Origin: Papio anubis
Taxonomy: Eukaryota; Chordata; Mammalia; Primates; Cercopithecidae
Length of the DNA: 64,000 bases
Direction of reading: 5' to 3'
Assembly (NCBI RefSeq): GCF_008728515.1
Contig: NC_044977.1
Location: 166,021,139-166,085,138 of the forward strand
Part shown: positions 57,501-64,000 of the stretch, in pieces
Layout of the letters: each line of letters starts with the position of its first letter
Numbering within the stretch: position 1 is the first letter of the stretch
The notes under the pieces: model-generated
What the model was told of the DNA's origin: nothing
The model's input: the letters and a program-made list of their open reading frames with translations, nothing else
The model's database searches: none
Position numbers and translations under genes: made by a program

Positions 57501-59621
57501 AACACTCCAGAGAACAACCACTCGCTCTACAGAGCTTGGCAGAGGTAAAGTCGTAACTGCTGGTTGAGTGTGTTGTCTGAATCTGACAAGCCAGACTCCT
57601 CTGACTCAAATAAAGTTAGGAAATAGTTTTTGGAGATGAGGTCTTCAGGATAATTCTATTTGGATTAGGTATAGCTACTGGTCAGTCAGATTAGGATTCA
57701 TCAGCCTATAAAAGGAGAAAATGAGGTTGGTTGCAGTGGCTCACTCCTGTAATCCCAGTACTTTGAGAGGCCACGGTGGAATGATCTTCAAGGCCAGGAG
57801 TTCTAGACCAGCCTGGGCAACAGAGCAAGATCCAGTCTCTACGAAACAAACAAACAAATAAAAAAAAAAAAAAGCCAGGCATGGTGGTGCATACCCTGTA
57901 GTCTTAGCTACTTGGGAGGCTGAGGTGGGAGGATCTTTTGAGCCCAGGAGTTCAAGGTTTCAGTGAGCTATGATTGTTGCACCACACTCCAGCTTGGGCT
58001 ACAGAGGGAGACCTTGTCTCCAAAATGAAAAGAAGTATGGCTGCAGGCTACATTCAAACTAAGATCACAACAAAGTGTTGAGTATGTCTGAATGTATGTG
58101 GATATGTTTGTGTCTAAGTGTATTTCCACTAGCATGCTAAGGTATGTTTGTGTGTTCGTATATTTCCTCCAGTATGCTAAGTTTTGACACATGCAGGCAT
58201 CTAACTTGGGTCTTATCTGTCCTTTGCCCAAAGCATAGATTGTAATTGTTCGTTCTCAAAAATCCAACTCTTACCTATTTCCCCTTTATTTCAAGGCAGC
58301 TGATGGTTACTCTGCAAGGTGTAAGTTTCTCTTTTAAAAACTAAGAGGTCGAGCATGGTGGCTCATACTTGCAGTCTCAGCACGTGGAAGTCTGAGGCGG
58401 AAGGATTGCTTGAGCCCAAGAGTTCAAGACCAGCCTAGGCAACAAAGTGAGACCCCATCTCACTTTGGAACTCAGGGCTGCAGTGAGCCATGATCACACC
58501 ACTGCACTTCATCCTGGGTGACAGAGTGAGACCTGTCTCTTAAAAAAAAAGAGAGTGTGAGAGAGAAAATGTATATAGATGTTTTAAGGCCAAAGGCTGT
58601 GGAAGCCAGGAAGGAAATAGTAGATATGATCTATCATAATTCGGGGTGATAATTAGTTGCACAATAGAGGACAAGTTTTGTTGAGGTGATGATTACAGTG
58701 GTATTTGTTTCTATCCTGACTTGTTCTAAAAAGCGTTTGTGGCAGCCTGGAGAATGCTGATATGAGCTGAGCTTCTTTATAAACTTACTGATAAGTTTAC
58801 TGGCTGGCCATCATGTTTATTAACTTAGATTTTTTTTTAAATAGAAGTAATAATGAGGCCAGGCACCATGGCTCATGCCTATAATCCCGGCACTTTGGGA
58901 GGCCGAAGCAGGTGGATCACCTGAGGTCAGCAGTTCAAGATCAGCCTGGGCAACATGGTGAAACCCCGTCTCTACTAAAAAACAAAAATTAGTTGGTCGT
59001 GGTGGGGCATGCCTATAATCCCAGCTACTCAGGAGGCCAGGGCACAAGAATCGCTTGAACCCAGGAGGTGGAGGTTGCAGTGAGCTGAGATCACGCCATT
59101 GCACTCCAGCCTAGGTGAGCCTGGGTGACAGAGCGAGCCTCCATCTCAAAAAAAAAGAAGAAGTAGTAATAATGAGTATAAAATAAAATACAACTTTTCT
59201 GGTATTACTGAGTGAATCTGTGTAGAGAATTACATAAAGCACTAGTCAGGCTTAAGTTTTAATTGTGTCTACAGCCAGTCCCCATCTACCCTTCCCCCAA
59301 CACAGTTACCCCAGAAGTCAAACTCCCTAAGACAGCAACCAATGTTTTGGCATTTAATAGATAGTAAACATTTGAAAAGAATGAACATGTGGTTATATAA
59401 TACTTTGGGGGTAACCTAACTGGAAAGAAAAATTATAAATAGCAGGTGAAACTGATACTAATATGAGTATTCAAATATTCCATTTATTTGATCATTTTCT
59501 TTCAGCTAAAAAATTGCCAAAGAATGAACCACAAAATCCAGGAGCAAATTCTGCCAGAGGAAGAGGAGTAGACCTCACCGAACCCACACAACCAACCAGG
59601 AGTCAGTGTTGTAGTAACTAA
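28319..59621 (+). CDS. RAB5A: RAB5A, small GTPase Rab5A (whole spliced gene span)
   Basis: RAB5A is the GTP-binding switch that controls clathrin-coated vesicle uptake and early endosome fusion, acting on the cytosolic face of plasma membrane and early endosomes. Five coding exons (163, 152, 123, 94 and 116 bases) join in phase into 648 bases, 215 codons plus stop, the known length. Visible elements are the P-loop GESAVGKS (residues 27-34), the switch I exon junction at Gly54, DTAGQE with catalytic Gln79, NKAD (133-136) for guanine, ETSAK, and a C-terminal CCSN whose Cys212/Cys213 take geranylgeranyl groups. The start is ATG in strong context (G at -3, G at +4). All splice sites are GT-AG. 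No disabling change is seen, so the gene appears intact. Confidence 0.98.
28948..29243 (-). mobile_element. Alu-like, old and diverged
   Basis: Diverged antisense copy flanked by AGATGTAC (28940-28947 and 29244-29251). It is the inverse partner of the sense Alu at 27163 across exon 2. Confidence 0.75.
29481..29619 (+). mobile_element. Alu-related monomer
   Basis: A single sense arm (TAGCTGGGCATGGTGCTGC to poly-A) flanked by AAAATTGAATTTT-like repeats. Confidence 0.75.
29687..29730. repeat. Two-copy 21-bp tandem duplication
   Basis: AATCTGTGAAATGATGCTTTT occurs twice head to tail. Confidence 0.9.
30848..31143 (-). mobile_element. Alu, full length
   Basis: Antisense Alu; TTCTATTAATCCTTT and TTTCTGTTAATCTTT flank it. 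Confidence 0.88.
31457..31756 (-). mobile_element. Alu, full length
   Basis: Antisense Alu with CARCTGTT flanks. Confidence 0.88.
31983..32279 (+). mobile_element. Alu, full length
   Basis: Sense Alu ending in CAACCAAAAAAAAAA; TCCTGTTG and TCCTTGTTG flank it. Confidence 0.88.
32876..33052. mobile_element. MER5A-type hAT-Charlie DNA transposon
   Basis: Terminal repeats CAGTGGTCCTCAAA and TTTGAGAACCACTG face each other. The interior reads GGAACTTGTTAAAATGCAGA, GGTGGGACC and CAGATGATTCTGATG as in MER5A. Confidence 0.85.
33156..33450 (+). mobile_element. Alu, full length
   Basis: Sense Alu starting ACCGGGTGCGGTGGCTCATG with a well-kept right arm. Confidence 0.9.
33931..34210 (-). mobile_element. 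Alu, older type
   Basis: Antisense, diverged, with several small deletions (for example near 34016). Confidence 0.85.
34369..34701 (+). mobile_element. Alu with a tandem 63-bp internal duplication
   Basis: The segment from GAGGTTGCAGTGAGC to AGTGAGACTCTG occurs twice, at 34550-34612 and 34618-34680, differing at two bases. There is also a deletion in the middle of the element. Confidence 0.88.
35497..35890 (+). mobile_element. Alu with duplicated right-arm segment
   Basis: About 90 bases from GAGGCATGA through CAGCCTGGGTGACAGAGTG are repeated imperfectly at about 35758-35850. AGGATTSTTGTAG flanks the element. Confidence 0.85.
36550..36834 (-). mobile_element. Alu, full length
   Basis: Antisense Alu ending GCCACCGCGCCAGGC. 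Confidence 0.88.
37199..37504 (-). mobile_element. Alu, older type
   Basis: Antisense with a GTTTGTTTG tail and many substitutions in the right portion. Confidence 0.85.
38085..38245 (-). mobile_element. MIR (antisense)
   Basis: GGTACTAATTTTATAGACAA, GGAAACTGAAGC and ACTAGGTGACAGCTGGGATT match the reverse MIR core. Confidence 0.75.
38745..39125. repeat. Ancient interspersed repeat, class uncertain
   Basis: CTAGTTATCTATTGCTGAGA followed by AGAGACTTAAAATTATTTTA and TTTTATGACGTTGCTCCAGA resembles a common old mammalian repeat, but I cannot name the family reliably. Confidence 0.4.
39146..39434 (+). mobile_element. Alu, full length
   Basis: Sense Alu with AAATACAATCTAC and AAATACTATCTAC target repeats. 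Confidence 0.9.
39671..39961 (-). mobile_element. Alu, older type
   Basis: Antisense, diverged, ends CACCATGCCCAGGC. Confidence 0.85.
40510..40799 (-). mobile_element. Alu, older type
   Basis: Antisense; TATCAGAACTTTT and TATTAGAACTTTT flank it. Confidence 0.87.
41478..41759 (-). mobile_element. Alu
   Basis: Antisense, with AACTCCTAAGATTAA on both sides. Confidence 0.88.
41776..41861. repeat. Compound tetranucleotide microsatellite (CTTA)n(TTTA)n
   Basis: Runs of TTAC/CTTA units pass into TTTA units and straight into the next Alu's tail, so the tract is partly Alu-tail derived. Confidence 0.92.
41846..42131 (-). mobile_element. Alu, full length
   Basis: Antisense Alu whose far side again shows AAGATTAATTTT, a third copy of the target word flanking the Alu at 41478. 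Confidence 0.88.
42185..42345 (+). mobile_element. Alu-related monomer
   Basis: Single sense arm (TTAGCTGGGTGTGGTGGTGC) ending GTGTTAAAAGAAAGAAAG. Confidence 0.75.
42671..42696 (+). repeat. G-rich tract with G-quadruplex pattern
   Basis: Five G-runs of 3-5 bases separated by one or two bases, on the transcribed RNA's own strand in RAB5A intron 2. Confidence 0.85.
42697..42946 (-). mobile_element. Alu, disrupted
   Basis: Antisense Alu with missing parts and CCCCGTACCCCCCGCCC-type changes around 42760. Confidence 0.8.
43707..43981 (-). mobile_element. Alu, older type
   Basis: Antisense with an (ATTT)n tail and several deletions; it sits in the old L1. Confidence 0.82.
44043..44330 (-). mobile_element. 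Alu, full length
   Basis: Antisense; CCTTTGTCCRTTTTC repeats on both sides inside the L1 text. Confidence 0.88.
45356..45618 (-). mobile_element. Alu, truncated
   Basis: Antisense, lacking the last stretch of the consensus. Confidence 0.83.
45719..45810 (-). mobile_element. Alu fragment
   Basis: Only CTTGAACTCCTGACCTCAAG to GCCACAGTGCCTGCCC is present. Confidence 0.8.
46276..46525 (-). mobile_element. Alu with internal deletion
   Basis: Antisense; the element jumps from GCATGCCACCATG directly to TTGGTCAGGCTGG, losing about 50 bases. Confidence 0.85.
46740..47060 (+). mobile_element. Tigger-like transposase relic (decayed 5' coding part)
   Basis: An ATG at 46917 opens a lysine-rich N-terminus ([15 protein letters not shown]) of the kind seen in pogo/Tigger and Jerky-family proteins. 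It breaks at a stop (46998-47000); after a shift, the next text reads like the [10 protein letters not shown] helix start. Only this remnant is visible. It could instead be a decayed Jerky-like gene copy. Confidence 0.4.
47249..47534 (+). mobile_element. Alu, full length
   Basis: Sense Alu with well-preserved right arm (GAGCCGAGATCGCGCCATTG). Confidence 0.9.
47800..48093 (-). mobile_element. Alu, full length
   Basis: Antisense; preceded by a GGTGGTGGCGGTGG tract and flanked by ACAGTG-type repeats. Confidence 0.87.
48341..48660. mobile_element. Small DNA transposon with long inverted ends (Tigger-type)
   Basis: The left end ACAGGTTGAGCATCCCTAAT pairs with the right end, which read in reverse is ACAGGTTAAGTATCCCTTAC. 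The interior has CTTCAGGCTGTGTGTACAAG and TATCTCATTATGCAAATAC. No coding capacity. Confidence 0.8.
49195..49606. mobile_element. Tigger-like non-autonomous element, second copy
   Basis: Starts TTGGCCCTCTGAATCTGTG and ends GATACTGAGGGATGACTC, which pair as inverted ends. The interior parallels the copy at 20637-20912. It contains a tandem duplication of TAATCTAGAGATGCTTTAAA at 49383 and 49416. Confidence 0.75.
50500..50784 (-). mobile_element. Alu, full length
   Basis: Antisense; it lies about 1.2 kb upstream of exon 3 and is opposite in orientation to the Alu downstream of exon 4. Confidence 0.88.
50969..51068 (+). mobile_element. Alu with a large central deletion
   Basis: The first ~45 bases of a sense Alu are fused to its last ~45 bases, then poly(A). 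Confidence 0.85.
51275..51570 (+). mobile_element. Alu, full length
   Basis: Sense Alu; GAAATGTAGTCTT on both sides. Confidence 0.9.
51785..51880 (+). mobile_element. L1 3'UTR fragment
   Basis: TTTTAACTGACACATAATAG, GTGTACATATGTATGGGGTT and TTTCGATACATGTATACAAG follow an old L1 3' region. Confidence 0.6.
51940..52091 (+). CDS. RAB5A: RAB5A coding exon 3 (residues 54-105)
   Basis: Acceptor TTTTCTTTCAG|CT, donor GAG|GTAAGT. Encodes AAFLTQ, then [20 protein letters not shown], i.e. switch II with Gln79, which positions the water for GTP hydrolysis, through DITNE. Confidence 0.97.
52399..52521 (+). CDS. RAB5A: RAB5A coding exon 4 (residues 106-146)
   Basis: Acceptor TTTAACAG|GAG, donor CAG|GTATGT. 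Encodes [14 protein letters not shown] to ANKRAVDFQ, including NKAD for guanine recognition. The preceding intron is only 307 bases. Confidence 0.97.
52759..53049 (+). mobile_element. Alu, full length
   Basis: Sense Alu in RAB5A intron 4, about 240 bases after exon 4. Confidence 0.88.
53560..53850. mobile_element. MIR-like remnants
   Basis: TTACACTTGTAATTTTATTT followed by GGAGTATCATCCATTACTGT, and then CAGTTGTTTCTTTGTCCAAT, suggest two decayed MIR pieces in opposite orientation. Confidence 0.4.
54356..54449 (+). CDS. RAB5A: RAB5A coding exon 5 (residues 147-178, part)
   Basis: Acceptor TATAAACAG|GAA, donor ATAG|GTAAGA. Encodes [19 protein letters not shown], with the SAK nucleotide-binding motif, through MAI. 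Confidence 0.97.
54545..54594. repeat. Compound (GT)n(GA)n microsatellite
   Basis: An interrupted GT run is followed by a perfect GA run, starting about 95 bases downstream of the exon 5 donor. Confidence 0.92.
55016..55309 (-). mobile_element. Alu, full length
   Basis: Antisense Alu in RAB5A intron 5 with good conservation. Confidence 0.9.
55310..57080. other. RAB5A intron 5, non-Alu stretch with no gene
   Basis: I found no exon, RNA gene or named repeat here. The 83-codon open frame at 56392-56643 has no recognisable domain. Confidence 0.5.
57083..57394 (+). mobile_element. Alu, full length
   Basis: Sense Alu with small insertions (GGTTAGGAAATGAGCCTGG near 57163 and a repeated CATGCCACT near 57328). 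Confidence 0.88.
57724..58022 (+). mobile_element. Alu, older type
   Basis: Diverged sense Alu with a CAAACAAACAAATAAA middle A-tract. Confidence 0.85.
58346..58550 (+). mobile_element. Alu with internal deletion
   Basis: Sense, diverged; the central region is missing between CCCCATCTCACTTTGGAA and CTGCAGTGAGCC. Confidence 0.8.
58857..59160 (+). mobile_element. Alu, full length
   Basis: Sense Alu; GTAATAATGAG occurs before and after it. Confidence 0.9.
59506..59621 (+). CDS. RAB5A: RAB5A coding exon 6 (C-terminus)
   Basis: Acceptor TTTCTTTCAG|CT. Encodes [20 protein letters not shown] and the hypervariable tail to CCSN, with stop TAA at 59619-59621. The two cysteines are the geranylgeranylation sites that anchor the protein in membranes. 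Confidence 0.97.
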
Positions 59622-60506
59622 ACCTCTAGTTTGAACTAGCTGGAATAGTCTTCTGCTTCCTAAATGTTAATAACAATGGAATTGGAGCATTTAACCAGCC
59701 CAGTATGACTTCCAAAAGAAGAGACTTATGATAGAGTCAAGTTTCTAATACAGAATTATTTTAAGTGTTTTGAACTTAATTTTTAATAACATGCATGGGT
59801 CCTTCTCACTAATGTTTCAACAATAGGGAAAAAATGAGAACTATGTGGACACTTGTTTCATTGGAAGGTTAGGAGGAATAATTTCTCATCACTAGGAATA
59901 TAGACAGATGACTGTCTGGACCCACACAGTTAACCAGCCCATTTCTTCACACTGGTACAGTAGTCACCTGTGAAAAAAAATTTGGAACTTACTAATTTGG
60001 GCTTTTCAAAAACGTCCTTTTTTTAAGAAGGAGATTCTAAAGTTATTTATGATGCTTAGCCATAGTATTCAGGCAAATGTTCATTTCTCCTGGTATCTGT
60101 ATTTAAAATGTACATTCCACATTTTAATAAATTAGCCACAAGAAAATAATCCCACATATACAAGGTCGGGGGGTGGGGAAGAATATTAATGGTATCTTAA
60201 TTATAGCCAGTCCCATTTTTTTTTTAAATGGGGTAAAAATCAAATGCAATCCCATCTTGTTTTAAGAATTTGAGAACTAATAAATGCACCTTAATGGATA
60301 GTGTTCCTTTCAAACATGTGAGTTCTTTAACAAAAATGAAATAAACCAGGTGTCTGATTTCCGATTAATCACTGCTGGCCATTACATAGGTTTTGTTGTT
60401 TGGGGCAGGGAGGGGGCTTTTGTTCCCTTTTGACATAATATAGTCAATGCACTAACAATTATGTATATTCAAACTTGATTATTTTAAATTCGATCTTCAG
60501 CTGTAC

Positions 60507-60514
60507 TGTAAATA
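60507..60514 (+). promoter_or_regulatory. Pumilio-type motif TGTAAATA in RAB5A 3'UTR
   Basis: An exact match to the PUM1/PUM2 consensus TGTANATA. Use in cells is inferred. Confidence 0.45.
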
Positions 60515-60949
60515 GGGTACTGCATTGTAGTCTCCATATCTGTATTACTTTTCTGTAATATTTAAGAGTTGCTTAAAAGTATGCAAAATGTACAGTTACT
60601 AAAATAGCTAATTATTTCTCTCTCCCCCTTGGACAAGAAGGGGCTTCAGTTGTTCCTCTATGGCTAGAACCATAATAAACAATGTACCCGTAATTTGTAA
60701 CATAAAGTATTGCAATATGTTAGTAACAATCTTGCAGCCTTCTTTTCCAAAGTTCATTTTATTTTGATCAGTTCAGTATATTGCACTAATTATTTTAGGT
60801 ATTTTCATTATATGAAAGCTACCATGTGTCAGAGATGATTTAGTCTATTTAAGTGTTGGACTGCTAGGAGAACTTGTACATTTACAATAATGCAGAATTA
60901 GGAAAACGGTTCACCAGTGTTTAGTTTTATATTGAGGTGCTCAGGTTGG

Positions 60950-60955
60950 AATAAA
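60950..60955 (+). terminator. RAB5A: Distal RAB5A poly(A) signal AATAAA
   Basis: Canonical hexamer followed by GTGGTATAAAAAG and a T-rich stretch from 60978, as expected downstream of a cleavage site. Confidence 0.6.
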
Positions 60956-61177
60956 GTGGTATAAAAAGCAAGTATTGGTTTTTCTTTCTTTTTTTTTTTT
61001 TTGGCATAAAACAGTGAACATATATAAATGATATTATATGACCTAATATCCGCTTTTATATTTTCTTTACTGTGTTCATAAAATTGTTTGCATGTTATTG
61101 ATGAATCGTCCTAATATCTGGATCATTGAAGAATTGCTTTATGGTATTATATTTTGGTGCTCTGGATAATTGGAACT

Positions 61178-61183
61178 TTTATT
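61178..61183 (-). terminator. PP2D1: Possible PP2D1 poly(A) signal right after the stop
   Basis: AATAAA on the minus strand starts two bases beyond the TAA at 61188-61186. The next minus-strand AATAAA is at 60758-60763, inside the RAB5A 3'UTR. Confidence 0.4.
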
Positions 61184-61185
61184 TT

Positions 61186-61991
61186 TTATGTCAGAAGCTG
61201 ATACTCACTTCCATTGAGAAATATTACCATAACTGTAATGTTGTCTCTGGAGCCAGCCAGTAAAGCAGCATTTACAAGTTCACGGCTAACGTACTCAGCT
61301 GCACCTTCATAGAAACTCTTAGTGCCTGATTCTTTTTCATTTGTTGCCACACCATTGACACTAGTTGGTCTGTCAGTTACTTTTTCACTGCAAGGTTTAT
61401 GATGAGTCGTTTCTGCTGGAAATGTTTCTACATTCTCAGGGTTATAAATGCAGTATTTAGAATAGTTCGAATCGGACAAATTTTCTTTGGAATTTGTAGT
61501 TGACACACATCCTTCAGATACAGATTTATACTGAAACAATACGTGGATATTACTTTGTGATTTAGTAAGGTTTGGTTCAATGGTTGAAAAAAGCAGAGGC
61601 CCTTTGGATGGTGAAGATTTTTTAGGTATGATAGAACAGTATGTTTCTTTATACATGTGAAATGTTGTCATTGCCAGGGCAGTGACTTCCTCTTTATCCA
61701 AAACTTCCCAAAGTCCATTAGTAGCTAAAATAAGGAATTGACATAGGTCATCTATAGGGACAGAAATAGTTTGAGGTGCTGGGATAATGGACTTTTTCAG
61801 CTTGAGATTTCCATGAAATCCAAGTCCTCGTGTAGTTTTTACTTGCCCTTCTACAAGCCCGTATGGTTCATTTGAACTAATGACTGTTCCATTCTGAAGT
61901 ATTCTTCTTCTTTCGTTTGTGTTTCGTGTAGTATGTTCTTTGGTTAGGCAAAAACCTTTCCCATTTCTGCACAAGACTGCTTGCACATTAC
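61186..61991 (-). CDS. PP2D1: PP2D1, last coding exon (PP2C-like domain C-terminal half)
   Basis: PP2D1 (formerly C3orf48) is a protein phosphatase 2C-like domain protein of unknown substrate. The exon begins after the acceptor CTTTTAG|GT in the middle of a codon and reads (G)NVQAVLCRNGKGFCLTKEH, the counterpart of the family's GDSRAVL strand. It continues through FLILATNGLWEVLDKEE and, after a long insert low in conserved motifs, SRDNITVMVIFLNG, ending TAA. In active PP2Cs the ATDG aspartate binds metal; here it is Asn (codon 61717-61719). The later RDN aspartate (61243-61245) is kept. The upstream exons with the DGHGG motif lie right of the window. There is no stop or frameshift, so the exon is intact, but the protein is probably a pseudophosphatase. 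Confidence 0.9.
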
Positions 61992-63129
61992 CTAAAAGAT
62001 TATTTTTTAAAAGAAGAAATTTTTATCCTAGAGATAACCAATTGTATTCAAAATCTGCTAACTTTAGTAAATTCTGTGTTTCAATGCTAAACAGAAAGCA
62101 GGCTATGTAAAAGTACTGTTTAAATACGTGTAATATATCACTACTGAATGATTTATGGTAAATACAGATTCAAACATCATTTTATACCTCATTGTTAAGC
62201 AACTTTTAGTGTTTAAAACTACTACATTTAGTGTTAACATTACAGATAATGCAAAGTAACTTCTAAATTTTTAAATGAAATGACTTAATATTACTTATAT
62301 TGGAGAGTCATGAGTTGAACTTTTTTATAGCCAACATATATTCCATCTAGCAGATTTTTAAATGTTTTAAGATAAATGCTTCTTCAATTTAAAACACAAA
62401 CTTTGATTTTTTTTAAAAAAACAGAATGACAGTTGTGTAACCAGTACAAGTTAAAACTTGAATGTGCTTAGGTCATGGGTGATGAAAACATCAGAATGTC
62501 ACTATTAATGTTAGGTTGCTATAATGTGTAGTTTTTAAAAATTAAGTCAATCATTCCTGTGAAGAAATACATTATTAATGTATTACATGAATAATAGGCA
62601 GCCAACATTAAACCCTTTGGTTGGAAACTGAAATCTTAAAAGTTGGTTGTAGTTTGTTCATGGTTCAAATGAATCCATGATGGTGTGCTTCATTGAAATC
62701 TTACAGTTTAAACAGGATCTGAACAGACTGGCGGGAGATTATATATTTCTGTAACTTTTTGTGGAGTATTTTTTAAGAACAACTGAATTTTTTTAGTTAG
62801 GAAAAATTGATTTTCCCCAAGTTTTTAGGAATATAATTTTATGTTTTTAAAATTACATATAATTACATATTGTTTTTCTTGGTATGAAATCATTTGTGAC
62901 TTATAGAAAGTTATTAAACTGTTCTGAGATGGGGTTAATAATATTTGATTATTATACCATCTTTGAGATTTAAAATTTCTGGAATAGAATGCCAAATTTA
63001 CATAGAATATTCTGGTTTTAAATATGATCCTGTACCTGGGATCATTTAGTTGCTTGCAGGAGGAGTTCAATTCTAGGCCCACAGTTTTATAGCTAAAAGA
63101 ATTTAGACTTAGAAGGTTGAGGTCCAAGG

Positions 63130-63433
63130 CCAGGTGTGGTGGCTTACAGCTGTAAACGCCACTCTTTGGGAGGCTGAGGCAGGCAAATCACTTGAAGCCA
63201 GAAGTTTGAGACCAGCTGGGGCAACATGGCAAAGCCCCATCTCTACTAAAAATACAAAAAAATTAGCCGGGCATGGTGGTGCATGCACGCCTGTAATCCC
63301 AGTTACTTGGGAGGCTGAGGCACAAGAACCGCCTCTACACAGGAGGTGGAGGTTGCAGTAAGCTGAAGTCACACCACTGCACTCCAGCCTAGGTGACAGA
63401 GCAAGACTCTCTCAAAAAAAAAAAAAAAAAAAG
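63130..63433 (+). mobile_element. Alu, full length
   Basis: Plus-strand Alu with GTTGAGGTCCA target repeats on both sides. Confidence 0.9.
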
Positions 63434-63485
63434 TTGAGGTCCATGCAACTAGTATAGTACTATAGTTGGAAAGCCTAAATTGGTG

Positions 63486-63746
63486 GCCAGTGTGGTGGCT
63501 CATGCCTGTAATTCCAGCACTCTGGGAGGCTGAGGCAGGAGGATCACTTGACCAGACTGGCCAGCATGGCGAAACTCTGTCTCTACTAAATGCAAAAATT
63601 AGCCGGGCATGATGGTGCATGCCTGTAATCCCAGCTACTCAGGAGGCCGAGGCACAAGAATTGCTTGAACCTGGGAGGCGGAGGTTGCAGTGACTCGAGA
63701 TTGCACCACTGCACTTCAGTCTGTGCGATAGAGTGAGACTCAAAAA
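63486..63746 (+). mobile_element. Alu with short deletion
   Basis: Plus-strand Alu lacking about 25 bases after GGATCACTTGA and ending without a clear long A-tail. Confidence 0.85.
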
Positions 63747-64000
63747 TAGCCTAAATTGGTAAAAGCATTAGTGTCAGATATAGACAGAAACTATTGTCTC
63801 ATTTATATAATAGGAATTTTTAATAGCTGAGCTACTGGATTGGGACTAAAAGATGATGTTTGTGAAAAATATTTTGGAAACTACATAAATAGTTCTTAAA
63901 GGCCATATGGCCCCTCATTTCTTTATAGTGTGGTTATTAATATTGTGTATTAACTTGTCTTACTGTTGATTATTCGACTTAGATTTTGCAGAACATAAGT

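Larger units (their letters stand above)
59622..60972 (+). other. RAB5A: RAB5A 3'UTR (end approximate)
   Basis: AATAAA signals lie at 60126-60131, 60279-60284, 60340-60345, 60674-60679 and 60950-60955, so alternative 3' ends are likely and the last would give an end near 60970. A TGTAAATA Pumilio-type site is at 60507-60514. The UTR is AU-rich and free of Alus. Confidence 0.8.
61992..64000 (-). other. PP2D1: PP2D1 intron upstream of the last exon
   Basis: AT-rich intron sequence with two Alus near its right side and no exon recognised. 61992-63120 holds nothing I can name. Confidence 0.7.

Noticed and set aside
1..64000. tRNA, rRNA, snRNA genes or CRISPR-like arrays
   Set aside because: None recognised. 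MIR and Alu are tRNA- and 7SL-derived repeats, and the short tandem arrays are ordinary microsatellites.

Overview
This is primate, almost certainly human, nuclear DNA. The density of Alu elements (about fifty copies), an L1PA-type LINE-1, MIR and L2 relics and split genes all point that way. The coding exons match RAB5A, EFHB and PP2D1, which I recognise as neighbours on human chromosome 3p24. Gene names rest on protein recognition from memory; no database was searched.

Layout. 1-10399 is intron 1 of EFHB (minus strand). It is full of repeats and includes an AT-rich palindromic tract (2650-3060) and a 5'-inverted L1 with intact 17-bp target duplications (3291-5395). EFHB coding exon 1 is 10400-11182, with its 5' end and probable promoter just to the right, including an RFX-type X-box at 11396-11409. 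11740-23900 is intergenic. It holds a run of Alus, a processed HSPA8 pseudogene (minus, about 17206-20495) that was later split by two Alus and a hAT DNA transposon, a Tigger-like element and non-repetitive DNA.

From about 23900 a CpG island marks the RAB5A promoter (plus strand), with a perfect CLEAR/E-box palindrome at 24065-24074. RAB5A has a non-coding exon 1 (to 24621) and five coding exons: 28319-28481, 51940-52091, 52399-52521, 54356-54449 and 59506-59621. They join in phase to exactly 215 codons plus stop. The 3'UTR runs to about 60970 with several poly(A) signals. The last coding exon of PP2D1 (minus strand, 61186-61991) lies tail-to-tail with RAB5A, and 61992-64000 is its upstream intron.

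How the genes work together. There is no operon logic here. RAB5A is the early-endosome Rab GTPase, EFHB is an EF-hand axonemal (CFAP21) protein, and PP2D1 is a PP2C-like protein whose metal site looks degraded. They are neighbours, not a pathway. The points most worth checking are the CLEAR motif at RAB5A, the GTG where the EFHB initiator should be, the EFHB X-box, the degenerate PP2D1 metal site, the relative dating inside the HSPA8 pseudogene, and inverted Alu pairs that bracket RAB5A exons. I saw no convincing new multi-gene system.
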